Part shown: positions 9,505-18,619 of the stretch, in pieces
How positions within the stretch are numbered: the stretch's first letter is position 1
Layout of the letters: each line of letters begins with the position of its first letter
Source: CAVRZY01 sp963725415
Lineage (GTDB): Bacteria; Acidobacteriota; Terriglobia; Bryobacterales; Bryobacteraceae
Length of the DNA stretch: 64,000 nucleotides
Assembly (NCBI GenBank): GCA_963725415.1
Contig: CAVRZY010000283.1
Location: forward strand, 1 to 64,000
Reading direction: 5' to 3'
Position numbers and translations under genes: made by a program
The notes under the pieces: generated by a model
What the model was told of the DNA's origin: nothing
The model's input: the letters and a program-made list of their open reading frames with translations, nothing else
Database searches by the model: none

Positions 9505-9971
9505 AGGGACCCGCACCTTCAACCCGATTATGCGCCTTTTGTCAGTGGCCCTGAAGCCCCTCTGAATGAATGCGTGCACGCGGATTTGCCTGATTAGGAC
9601 GCGCACCGTTTTAGGCAAGAAGGTGAAGCCGAAACAGTACCACGGGCGCGTTCGGGGCGTTGCGGTCCCCCGCAACCAACGCCTCTCTACATTGCCTCAT
9701 TAGTGGCACGGAGATGCTCAAGGCAGGCCGCCGTCACAACCGGTTCGAGACTGCTTGCTGGATGGTGCCTGGATCACGGCCCACTCGGAAGCAAACGCGC
9801 TGTCCGGAAGGTGAGTGGATCGCGCCCCGGAAGGCCGGACGTGGGGATTCCGAAGTGGTTCCGATTCAAGTCTTGGTAAAGGTCGCACACTCCGATTCGA
9901 AAAATACGACGCGGCGTTTGAGAGCCGCAAGCCGGCGCCAACCAGTTGATCGAGGCGCGGCGCAACGGTGA
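9505..9971. other. Intergenic region with hairpin repeat copy 3
   Basis: No gene is supported. It contains the promoter side of the propeller gene and the third copy of the GGATCACGG-type hairpin element, then runs into the remnant of a symporter gene. Confidence 0.5.
9772..9858. repeat. Hairpin repeat, copy 3 of 3
   Basis: GGATCACGGCCCACTCGGAAG is nearly identical to the head of copy 1. The arm CCACTCGGAA (9782-9791) pairs with TTCCGAAGTGG (9848-9858), with one extra base. It is the most diverged of the three in its right arm. Confidence 0.5.
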
Positions 9972-10184
9972 TTCGGGGCTCCGGCGGCAACGGCTGGAGG
10001 AGTTTCGGATGCTGGGGCGTTCGTACTGACCGGAGAGGCGGCGATTTTCGCCGCCTACTTCTTCACCAAGATCGCTTTCCTCTGGTACAACGTGATCGGG
10101 TGCGTCGTGGTGGTCCTGACGGGGCTTCTGATTTCAAGCCTGGAGCCGCCGATCCGAAAAGCCGGCTTCTCAGTCCGACTTTGA
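9972..10184 (+). pseudogene. Sodium:solute symporter (SSS family), C-terminal remnant
   Basis: Frame 3 from about 9972 reads AGAFVLTGEAAIFAAYF then FTKIAFLWYNVIGCVVVVL and TGLLISSLEPPIRK, ending at the TGA at 10182-10184. The FTKI.FLWYNVIGC segment is a hallmark of the last helices of SGLT-like sodium:solute symporters. The other ~450 residues are absent, so this is a 3' remnant. It lies upstream of the PadR-ADOP pair and downstream of hairpin copy 3, consistent with a rearranged region. Confidence 0.65.
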
Positions 10185-10415
10185 CCAGACTTCGCCGAAC
10201 GCCGTTTCGGGGGGAGCTGAACTGGACGGGGCACTTCTCCGGTATGCCGGCTGCGCGGGAGTTGAGCCGGACACGCGGACGCTGCGCCGCCTTTGCGAGA
10301 GTCGCGATCGTCCCTGGTCGAAGCCGTGGACCGGCGGAAGAAACCGGTCACCGAGTTGAAGCGGGACTCGCGGCGATTCCCCTTGACGGTCATCAGGAGG
10401 CGGGCTTAAAATTAT

Positions 10416-10433
10416 CCCATCGACATCGATGGG
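10416..10433. promoter_or_regulatory. Palindrome over the padR start codon, candidate autoregulatory operator
   Basis: CCCATCG (10416-10422) and CGATGGG (10427-10433) form a perfect 7-bp inverted repeat around the spacer ACAT, and the padR ATG lies in the right arm. An AT-rich TTAAAATTAT just upstream could act as a -10 for a leaderless or near-leaderless mRNA, since no Shine-Dalgarno sequence is well placed. PadR proteins usually bind palindromes in their own promoters, so a repressor site here is plausible. Confidence 0.4.
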
Positions 10434-10763
10434 AAAATTCAAGAAAGACCAATTACTCGGCAAGCTGGACCTGCTGGTTCTGCGCATTCTCTCGTGCGAC
10501 GCGAGCATGCACGGGTATGCGATCGCGGAGCGAATCGAACAGCTCTCGGAGAATGTGCTCCAGGTGGGCGAGGGGTCGCTGTATCCAGCGCTGCATCGCA
10601 TGGACGAGGCGGGCTGGATCCGGTCGGAATCGGCGCCGTCGGACAATAACCGGCGGCTCGGTATTACAGAATCACCGCCGCGGGACGCCGTCAACTCGCG
10701 GAAGAGGAAGCAGAGTGGCTGCGCGCCGCGCATGCGATCACCCGAGTGTTGAGGTTGGCCTGA
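10429..10763 (+). pseudogene. PadR-family transcriptional regulator with one single-base frameshift
   Basis: The N-terminal two-thirds (LLGKLDLLVLRILSCDASMH, GYAIAERIEQLS, then GSLYPALHRMDEAGWI) is a classical PadR winged helix. Near 10655 a single missing base, probably in a GGG run read as GG, moves the frame. Restoring it gives RARYYRITAAGRRQLAEEEA and ends at the TGA at 10761-10763, the normal PadR wing and C-terminal helix (about 111 residues). That stop overlaps the ATG of the ADOP permease (TGATG), so the two are translationally coupled. PadR-ADOP pairs are common in Acidobacteriota. A sequencing error is at least as likely as real inactivation. Confidence 0.8.
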
Positions 10764-13207
10764 TGGGATTCTTCGGCTGGCTCGCATCTTCTCTCCAGGA
10801 TCTCCGCCACGGTATCGTCTTGCTGCACCGCGACGCCGGTATCTCTCCCCTCATCGTGCTGGTGCTCGCGCTGGGGATCGGCGGCAACGCGGCCATCTTC
10901 ACTCTGCTGAAAGCCGCTTTCCTGGACCCGCTGCCGTATCGCGATGCAGGGCGGCTGGTGACCATCATCGAGAACAACGGTGGGGACCCGACTGTTTCCG
11001 AGTTTCTCGAGATTCGCGAGCGCAGCCGCACGCTGGAGCAAGTCGCGTTTGCCGAGCACCGCGACATGCAGCTCTCCGGAACCGATGAGCCCGTGCGTGT
11101 TTTCGCCGCGCGCGCCACAGCCTCCTTCTTCCCGCTGCTGGGGGTGAATGTGTCGCTGGGCCGGACGTTTCTTGCGGAAGAGAATCAGCCGGGCCGAACT
11201 CCCGTGGTCCTCCTGACCGACGCCTTCTGGCGCTCGCGAATGGGAGCGGACCCTGGCGCACTGGGACGGACGCTTCGTCTCGATGGCGCACCTGCTCTGG
11301 TTGTAGGCGTGCTCCCGCCAGGGTTTCACTTCGACTATCCGACTCTCCGCATTCCGGAGCCGGTGGACATCTACGTCTCGTTTCCGATAGAGTCTTCCGC
11401 TCCTCTTCGTTCGAGCGGCGGCATCCGGGGGGAGCGCCGCCTGCTCGCCCGCTTGCAGGGGGGCATCACACACGCGCAAGCGGAATCCGAGTTGCGGAGC
11501 ATCGGAAGCGCTTTAGTGCGCGACCATCCCTCGGCGTATCGTAATCGCGATGGCGGACCGAGCCGCTTCACTTTTGAAACGCTCCCGCTGCGGGACGCCA
11601 TCGTGGGGACGCAACGCTCCCTGCTTTGGCTGCTGTTGGGAGGCGTCAGTGTATTGTTGCTGATTGCGTGCGCGAATGCGGCGCAGCTTCTGTTGGCGCG
11701 CTCGCTGCGACGAGGACGGGAGGTTGCGATTCGCGCGGCCCTGGGCGCGAGCCGGCTCCGCCTGATCCGCCAGTTTCTTCTGGAGGGACTGGTTCTGGCG
11801 GCATGCGGCGGAGCGGCCGGGCTGCTGCTGTCCGGCTGGATTGCGCGCCTCCTGGTTGCCAGGCTTCCAGTGCGCAGTCCACTCCTCGAGTCGGCCCATT
11901 CGGACACGCGAGTGATCGGGTTCACCCTGGCGATATCGCTGATTTCGGCGATCGTGTTCGCCATCATCCCGGCGGTGAAGGGGAACCGGTGGACACCGGG
12001 CCCGGCCCTCAGCGCGCGCGTCGCCGCCGGTGAGGGAAACCGGTGGCGCCACGCGATGATCGCGATCGAAGCGGCGCTCTCCGTGTTCCTGCTGTGTGGA
12101 ACGGGGCTGGTGGCGCAGAACCTGTGGACGCTGATTTCGACGCCCATGGGTTTCGATCCGAACCAGGTGCTGGCGATGCGGCTGAAGCTGCCGTCCCGGC
12201 AGCAGAGCGCGTTGGACTCGAAAGCGAGCCGGCCGTTTCAGGAGTACCTGGAGAAGATCGCCGCCATCCCGGGAGTGGATTCGGCCGCCACGGTGACAGG
12301 CCCGCCGCTGCGCCCCGCGCGAGGGGGCCCTAGCGAAATCGTCGGAGTGACAGACCAGACCGGCGCACTCAAAAGCGTGATCGGGGATAACCATCTGGTC
12401 AGCCCGGATTACTTCCGCACGCTGCGGATTCCGCTGCTCGCCGGGCGCACCTTCCGCGATGACGATGTGGCTGGACGGCCCTGGGTCGCGGTGGTGAATC
12501 AGGAGTTCGCGCGCCGCTTTGGACTCGGCGCGGACGTGGTCGGGAGGCAGATCTTCGAGCCGAGCCAGCCAATGACGATTATCGGAATGGTCGGCAATGT
12601 CCGGACTCGGGGCCTGCAGACCGCCCCGTATCCGGAAGTCTATCTATCGTCCCTACAGTTTTCCTGGGCGAACGTCTACCTGGTTGTGCGTTCGGCGATT
12701 CCGCCGGCGCAACTGGTGAAGCTCGTGAAGGCGGCGATCGAGTCCTCGAACTCCGAGCAGGCCGTGTTTGGCGTCTTGACCATGGAGGAGCTGATTGCGG
12801 ACTCGGTGACCCAGCCACGGTTCCACGTGTTCCTCATCGGCGCCTTCGCGCTGCTCGCTGTGGTGATGGCGGCGGCTGGGATGTACAGCGTGATCTCCTG
12901 CCTGGTCTCGCAGCGCACCAGCGAGATTGCGATCCGCATTGCGCTAGGCGCCACTCGCGGCGCCATTGTCCGGACCATCCTGGGAACGACGAGCGCGTGG
13001 GTGGTGACAGGGCTCGCTGCCGGCCTCGGCCTGGGACTCGTGACCAGGAACACGGTCCGTTCGCTTTCGAGCACCGCGGTGGAGGGCTCGCCGTGGATGT
13101 ACGTCTCGGTGGTGCTGTTCTTTTTGGTGTTGATGCTGGTGGCCGCCTATATGCCCGTGCGGCGAGCCAGCCGGCTCGATCCCAGCGTGGCTCTGCGCTG
13201 CGAGTAG
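10763..13207 (+). CDS. ADOP-type ABC transporter permease (MacB/FtsX-like), 814 aa
   Basis: ATG 10763 overlaps the stop of the PadR gene and gives MGFFGWLASSLQDLRHGIVL, the usual start of this class. Helix 1 (LIVLVLALGIGGNAAIFTLL) is followed by FLDPLPYRDAGRLV, the MacB-like periplasmic part, then LARSLRRGREVAIRAALGAS. The second half repeats the plan with TSEIAIRIALGATR near the end and RRASRLDPSVALRCE at the C-terminus. Two FtsX halves in one chain with no ATPase gene nearby fit the ADOP family. Regulation is probably by the coupled PadR protein. The reading frame is open far upstream (to 9968), but that part is noncoding. Confidence 0.9.
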   Translation: MGFFGWLASSLQDLRHGIVLLHRDAGISPLIVLVLALGIGGNAAIFTLLKAAFLDPLPYRDAGRLVTIIENNGGDPTVSEFLEIRERSRTLEQVAFAEHRDMQLSGTDEPVRVFAARATASFFPLLGVNVSLGRTFLAEENQPGRTPVVLLTDAFWRSRMGADPGALGRTLRLDGAPALVVGVLPPGFHFDYPTLRIPEPVDIYVSFPIESSAPLRSSGGIRGERRLLARLQGGITHAQAESELRSIGSALVRDHPSAYRNRDGGPSRFTFETLPLRDAIVGTQRSLLWLLLGGVSVLLLIACANAAQLLLARSLRRGREVAIRAALGASRLRLIRQFLLEGLVLAACGGAAGLLLSGWIARLLVARLPVRSPLLESAHSDTRVIGFTLAISLISAIVFAIIPAVKGNRWTPGPALSARVAAGEGNRWRHAMIAIEAALSVFLLCGTGLVAQNLWTLISTPMGFDPNQVLAMRLKLPSRQQSALDSKASRPFQEYLEKIAAIPGVDSAATVTGPPLRPARGGPSEIVGVTDQTGALKSVIGDNHLVSPDYFRTLRIPLLAGRTFRDDDVAGRPWVAVVNQEFARRFGLGADVVGRQIFEPSQPMTIIGMVGNVRTRGLQTAPYPEVYLSSLQFSWANVYLVVRSAIPPAQLVKLVKAAIESSNSEQAVFGVLTMEELIADSVTQPRFHVFLIGAFALLAVVMAAAGMYSVISCLVSQRTSEIAIRIALGATRGAIVRTILGTTSAWVVTGLAAGLGLGLVTRNTVRSLSSTAVEGSPWMYVSVVLFFLVLMLVAAYMPVRRASRLDPSVALRCE

Positions 13208-13363
13208 AGGCTTACTTCACACGGGTAATCCAGGCCGGAGTGACTCAAAACCGCCCAACCCTGCGGCGTCCTCCGTTGCTAGACCCCTGCCCTGGGGGTC
13301 TGCGTGGTCCAGCCGGGTCATGCCAATGGATCGAGGCGCCCGGCCTCTGTCGTTAGTCAAGTA

Positions 13364-13798
13364 CTACCTTGCGATGGTGTCAGTAGGCGAGGCCGGCACG
13401 GAGAAGCGAGCCCGGACCCCTGCACTGACGGAGGCCGGCTTCCCGGTTTGGGCATCTATGGGACACCATACTGTGCGTGCCTTTGCCAGGACGCTCCGGT
13501 CCGTTGCTCGGAGTAATTCGGTATAGCGTTCGAACCTAATCCGGCTTGCGGTTCCGACCCACGTCCTGGCGATGATCCCGTCGCCGAGGAAGGCCGGCTG
13601 CATATAGTCGATCTCGTGACGCACAACAACCCACCGCAGTTTCGCTTGGTCAGCGGCGGGCGCCGCAGCCTTCCAGTGTGCCACCGCGACCTCCTGCACC
13701 CAGCGCAGGTAGGCGACGTTGTTGACATGGGCCATCTGGTCGATATCAGCAGCCTCGACCGAGATCGCAAGTTCAAAAGCTTCCGAGGCTTGGCTCAT
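13364..13798 (-). CDS. 4HBT-superfamily acyl-CoA thioesterase, YbgC-like, 144 aa
   Basis: The hotdog-fold signature DIDQMAHVNNVAYLRWVQEV appears about 15 residues in; the first Asp of this D-x-D-x-x-x-HVNN motif is the catalytic residue position in YbgC/FadM thioesterases. The rest (VVRHEIDYMQPAFLGDGIIA, IRFERYTELLR) follows the family. They hydrolyse acyl-CoA or acyl-ACP thioesters as tetramers in the cytoplasm. Start 13798 (MSQASEAFEL) is preferred; an in-frame start 33 bases upstream exists. A broken amidohydrolase gene lies just upstream. Confidence 0.88.
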   Translation of the reverse strand: MSQASEAFELAISVEAADIDQMAHVNNVAYLRWVQEVAVAHWKAAAPAADQAKLRWVVVRHEIDYMQPAFLGDGIIARTWVGTASRIRFERYTELLRATDRSVLAKARTVWCPIDAQTGKPASVSAGVRARFSVPASPTDTIAR

Positions 13799-13879
13799 CT
13801 CGTTTAGTATCCCGCCGCAGACCCCCTTCACGCTGGCTTGCGCCGGGTTTCGTCCAGCTCGACCTGCCGGGGCCGCGGG

Positions 13880-14294
13880 CTATTCGCAGCCCAGGGAAGC
13901 CAGGGGTTGGGATCGGGCGCCGCGGCGCGCGGGGGCCGAGCATGGCCAGCACGGCCGCCGCGAAACCCACACCCGGGCCGGCGAGAGTGTCTGTTGCCGG
14001 GCTGATGATAACCGGAGCAACCGAAGCACGTTCTCCCACAGGATCTTGCTCAGGCCTCTGTCGGACGGCGCCAGCCGGCGCAGTGCAGCGAGCGTCTGTT
14101 TTCCCCAGCACTGCGGCCCGTCCATGCCCCTGTGCAGGCAATCGGAGCCGAATAGCAGCTTGTCCTGATGCCGGCTCAGAAATCGAATTCATTGGCAACA
14201 AGGCCGTTGTCCGAATCCCAAGGGCCCGCTGATGCCGCAGTAGCCACGTCTCGCCATGCGTCGGGTATGGGGGGTGGCAGTGAATGTCAAACAC
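13880..14294 (-). pseudogene. Amidohydrolase-family remnant with internal deletion
   Basis: The N-terminal part MFDIHCHPPYPTHGETWLLR (GTG start at 14294) has the HxH metal motif of amidohydrolase-2 family TIM barrels. After about 38 residues the frame changes near 14165 and continues DKLLFGSDCLHRGMDGPQ, then GLSKILWENVLRLL, which is the C-terminal GSD metal-ligand region and last helix of the same family. The ~180 residues normally between are missing. It is a remnant formed by an internal deletion. Confidence 0.65.
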
Positions 14295-14481
14295 CGTGTG
14301 CGACTCGATGGCAGATCACTCCGATTGCGCTGACCTGCGGCGGCACTTGGTCGGGTGACCAACATCACGGCCAAGTGCCGGCAACGCTCATTCCGAGCTT
14401 CTGCGAGGAGCGCCTTTTCGGGCGGAATCCGTTGAGCCCAGGGCCTGTACGCCGTGGGCGTCTTCTGGAACAATAGAGAAT

Positions 14482-15483
14482 ATGTACAAGCTACTGCTTT
14501 GCACAGTCGTGGTCGCCATGGCCGGCGTGGCGCAGGATTATAAGGTCACCGGCAAGATCCAAATCGGTGGGGCTGGTGGGTGGGACTATCTCACCCCCGA
14601 CCCCGCTGCGCATCGCCTGTTCGTTTCGAACGCAACCAGGGTGGTGGTGGTGGACACCGTCTCGGCCAAAGTGATCGGCGAAATCCCCAACACCCAGGGC
14701 GTGCACGGCATCGCTCTTGCGCCCTCCCTAGGCAAAGGATTCATCAGTTGCGGCCGAGCCAATCAGGTGGTGGTCTTCGACCTCAAGACACTCAAGGTCA
14801 CCGGCGAAGTGGCGACCGGCCAGAACCCGGATGCGATCTCCTATGAACCCGTCTCCGGCCGCGTGTTCACCTTTAACGGGCGCTCCAATGATGCCACCGC
14901 CTTCGACGCCCAGACGGGCACGGTGTTGGGCACCATTCCCCTCGGCGGCAAGCCCGAGTTCGCGCAGCTCGACGGCAAAGGCATGATCTACGTGAACAAT
15001 GAGGACACCAGCGAGATCCTGGAGATCGATGCCAAAGCGCTCAAAGTGACGCGCAAGTGGCCGCTCGCCCCCTGTGAATCCCCATCCGGCCTCGCCCTGG
15101 ACCTGGGGCATCAGCGCCTTTTCTCGGTTTGCGCGAACAAGCTCATGGCCATCAGTGACGCGGCCGCCGGCAAGTTGATGACTACACTCCCAATCGGCGC
15201 CGGCTCCGATGGGGTCGCCTTCGATCCCGGCACAGGTCTGGTTGTGAGCGCAAACGGCGACGGAACGATGACTTTCGTGAAGCAGGTCAACGGCAAGTAT
15301 GAGGTCGTGCAGACTCTGAAGACGGAGCCGCGGGCCCGCACCATCACTGTGGACACCGCAACACACCGCTTCTACTCGCCGACGGCCGAGGTTGGCCCCG
15401 TCCCGGCGCCGACCGCGGACAACCCGCGCCCGCGTCCGCAGGCCGTGCCGGACACCTTCCACCTCATCGTCGTCGGCCGATAG
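14482..15483 (+). CDS. Secreted YncE-like beta-propeller protein, 333 aa
   Basis: A short signal peptide (MYKLLLCTVVVAMAGVAQD) precedes about six propeller repeats with motifs such as HRLFVSNATRVVVVDT, GRVFTFNGRSNDATAFDAQT and MIYVNNEDTSEILEID. YncE-family proteins are seven-bladed propellers of the periplasm or cell surface with unclear ligands. The C-terminus is Pro-rich (TADNPRPRPQAVPDTFHLI), as in many acidobacterial members. It is a single gene: the upstream 187 bases hold no gene, and downstream is the broken YifB copy on the other strand. Confidence 0.85.
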   Translation: MYKLLLCTVVVAMAGVAQDYKVTGKIQIGGAGGWDYLTPDPAAHRLFVSNATRVVVVDTVSAKVIGEIPNTQGVHGIALAPSLGKGFISCGRANQVVVFDLKTLKVTGEVATGQNPDAISYEPVSGRVFTFNGRSNDATAFDAQTGTVLGTIPLGGKPEFAQLDGKGMIYVNNEDTSEILEIDAKALKVTRKWPLAPCESPSGLALDLGHQRLFSVCANKLMAISDAAAGKLMTTLPIGAGSDGVAFDPGTGLVVSANGDGTMTFVKQVNGKYEVVQTLKTEPRARTITVDTATHRFYSPTAEVGPVPAPTADNPRPRPQAVPDTFHLIVVGR

Positions 15484-15736
15484 AGCCGGCCGCCGCCCCC
15501 GGGCGCAGGACGATCCGTGCGCTTGCAGCCTCGCCGGCTACGGACGATCTCGCTGCTGTTGCCGCTGACCAAGCCGGCGGGACTGCAACCTGAAGCCGCC
15601 TGATGCCCATTGCGCCCTGTAGACCTTCTCTGCCTCTCGGTTTCGAACGAAGTGCGCGGGAACTGGCTTCACTCGTTCTCTCCCGAGCTCGGCAGCCCTC
15701 TCCAGCGCATGCCCGCCGATCCGAACCTCGAAGCCC

Positions 15737-16075
15737 CTAGCTCCAGTAATCCCTATCCAAACTCCTGTGCTGCACCGCCTCCGCCAGATGCTTCGCCGAA
15801 ACCGTCTCCGCCCAGCCCAGGTCCGCGATCGTCCGCGCCACCTTCAAGATCCGGTCGTGCGCCCGCGCCCGCTCGACCCGCTCCCGCATCTCCGCCGAGC
15901 ACGACGCCCCGTCCTCCCCCGCCCGCATCTCCTTAAACGGCACCGCCGGCGCCTCGATGTGCAGGTCGATGCGGTCCAACAGCGGCCCCGAGATCTTCCC
16001 CAAGTACCGCTGGATAATCGTCGGCGTGCAGCGGCACTCGCGGGTGGCGTCCCCGCAGTAGCCGCACGGACATCC
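15737..16075 (-). pseudogene. Partial second copy of the yifB/comM 3' end with internal deletion
   Basis: On the minus strand the segment reads CPCGYCGDATRECRCTP, then IIQRYLGKISGPLLDRIDLH, matching the full yifB at 18620-20143 almost residue for residue. It then jumps from MRERVERAR straight to AHDRILKVARTIADLG, omitting about 48 residues present in the full gene, and ends LDRDYWS. The join falls at a short repeated Arg-Ala-Arg-Ala coding stretch, so slippage or recombination between short repeats is likely. Nothing upstream of CPCGY is present. A shared CTCTCCAGCGCATGCC lies just past this fragment (~15700) and past hicA (~18095), suggesting the original duplication was larger. Confidence 0.85.
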
Positions 16076-16415
16076 ACGAGTCCAATAAAAACGTCATCGA
16101 GCGCACCTATGTCGCGTGTGGGTCGCCAAAACTCAATCGTGATCGCGCATGGGGTCGCAGTTCTGGTCTGGATGGCCGCTGGCATGCCCGGTGCGCTGCG
16201 TTAACGCAGAAGCCCAGGACCGCGGTGTGGCCAGCGGGAGACCGCATGACCATTTACGATTCAGCCGCCCAGCCCGCGCCAGGTTGAGGCGCGCCCCTCG
16301 CCGATCCCCGGCCTGCTGATCCTGGCCCTGCCGGTAGCGCTGCTGACCCTCGGGGACCACCCTTGCCTCCGAGCAAAGTATACTGGAAGGGACGGCTCGC
16401 AGCAGGTCCACGATT
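16076..16415. other. Intergenic region upstream of rpoD
   Basis: No gene is supported on either strand. A TATACT (16380-16385), about 30 bases before the first possible rpoD start, is a plausible -10 element, but no good -35 lies at the right distance. Confidence 0.4.
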
Positions 16416-18026
<1,611 letters not shown>

Positions 18027-18120
18027 GTAACCTTCATCGGTCACCCCTTCCACCGGCCCTAGAACACATACACCCTTACTGCAATGACGGCTCTCTCCAG
18101 CGCATGCCGGTGCCAGGCAG

Positions 18121-18365
18121 CTAACGTTGGAGCGTTTTGAGAACATCTGCCCGATCTACCCGCTTGTGGTTCGCCACGGCTCGAAGAATGCTGTTCAACG
18201 TCGCAAGGCGTAATGCTTTGTGTGCAGGCACGGCGATACGGTGATGCGACGGTGTGTCCGTCTGGAGGATGACATGACTGCCCTGTTGATGGATCTGCGT
18301 GTAATGCCACGCGCGACAGAGGACCTCTATAAGATCGAGGCCGCTGAGTCCCGAGGGAGCTTCAT
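18121..18365 (-). pseudogene. hicA: HicA-type mRNA interferase toxin with one frameshift
   Basis: ATG 18365 shares its A with the hicB stop (TGATG). The start MKLPRD is followed, after one missing base, by LSGLDLIEVLCRAWHYTQIH and QQGSHVILQTDTPSHHRIAV, ending NSILRAVANHKRVDRADVL. The GSH motif with the catalytic His, the H.IAVPAHK strand and the TLNSIL helix are HicA hallmarks (double-stranded RNA-binding fold, cleaves mRNA). Length is 81 residues after correcting a single deletion in CGGGA-CTC. It is either an inactive toxin or a sequencing error; with an intact antitoxin next door, toxin decay is biologically plausible. Confidence 0.8.
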
Positions 18366-18571
18366 CAGGCCACCAGCACTTTATCCCGGACCAGGCGAAG
18401 GCGGATTCTGGCGGGTCTCGGCTGGTCGAAGAAGAAGGCCGAGACGGCCTCTTTCACGTTGGCCCGCAACTGCTCCCAAGAGTCGCCCTGTGTGAAGATG
18501 CTTTCCGTCAAGCACTCAGCGTAGAAACCGCCATCTGCCTCCTGGGTAACCTCGAACACGAGTTCGTTCAC
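18365..18571 (-). CDS. hicB: HicB-like antitoxin, 68 aa
   Basis: GTG 18571 gives MNELVFEVTQEADGGFYAEC, then LTESIFTQGDSWEQLRANVK. This is the partial RNase H-like fold of HicB antitoxins, with the G.(Y/F).AEC strand and the EL..NVKEAV helix. The protein ends VRDKVLVA and shows no separate C-terminal DNA-binding domain, as in the short DUF1902-like HicB class. It is transcribed with hicA and begins 48 bases after the yifB stop, so all three may share a transcript. An in-frame TTG at 18607 is a less likely start. Confidence 0.82.
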   Translation of the reverse strand: MNELVFEVTQEADGGFYAECLTESIFTQGDSWEQLRANVKEAVSAFFFDQPRPARIRLRLVRDKVLVA

Positions 18572-18619
18572 GATTTCAACTGTAGAGCATCCTGCAACTC
18601 CCCGCAACGATCCGCCTGT

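Noticed and set aside
9968..10762. Long open frame giving the second ADOP permease a 265-residue N-terminal extension
   Set aside because: The extension is Arg/Gly-rich without family resemblance, covers the PadR gene in another frame, and the ATG at 10763 gives the standard ADOP start coupled to the PadR stop.
16088..16170. PIN-domain-like fragment on the minus strand (IEFWRPTRDIGALDDVFIGL)
   Set aside because: Too short and without conserved acidic residues in order; the resemblance is not enough to call a VapC remnant.
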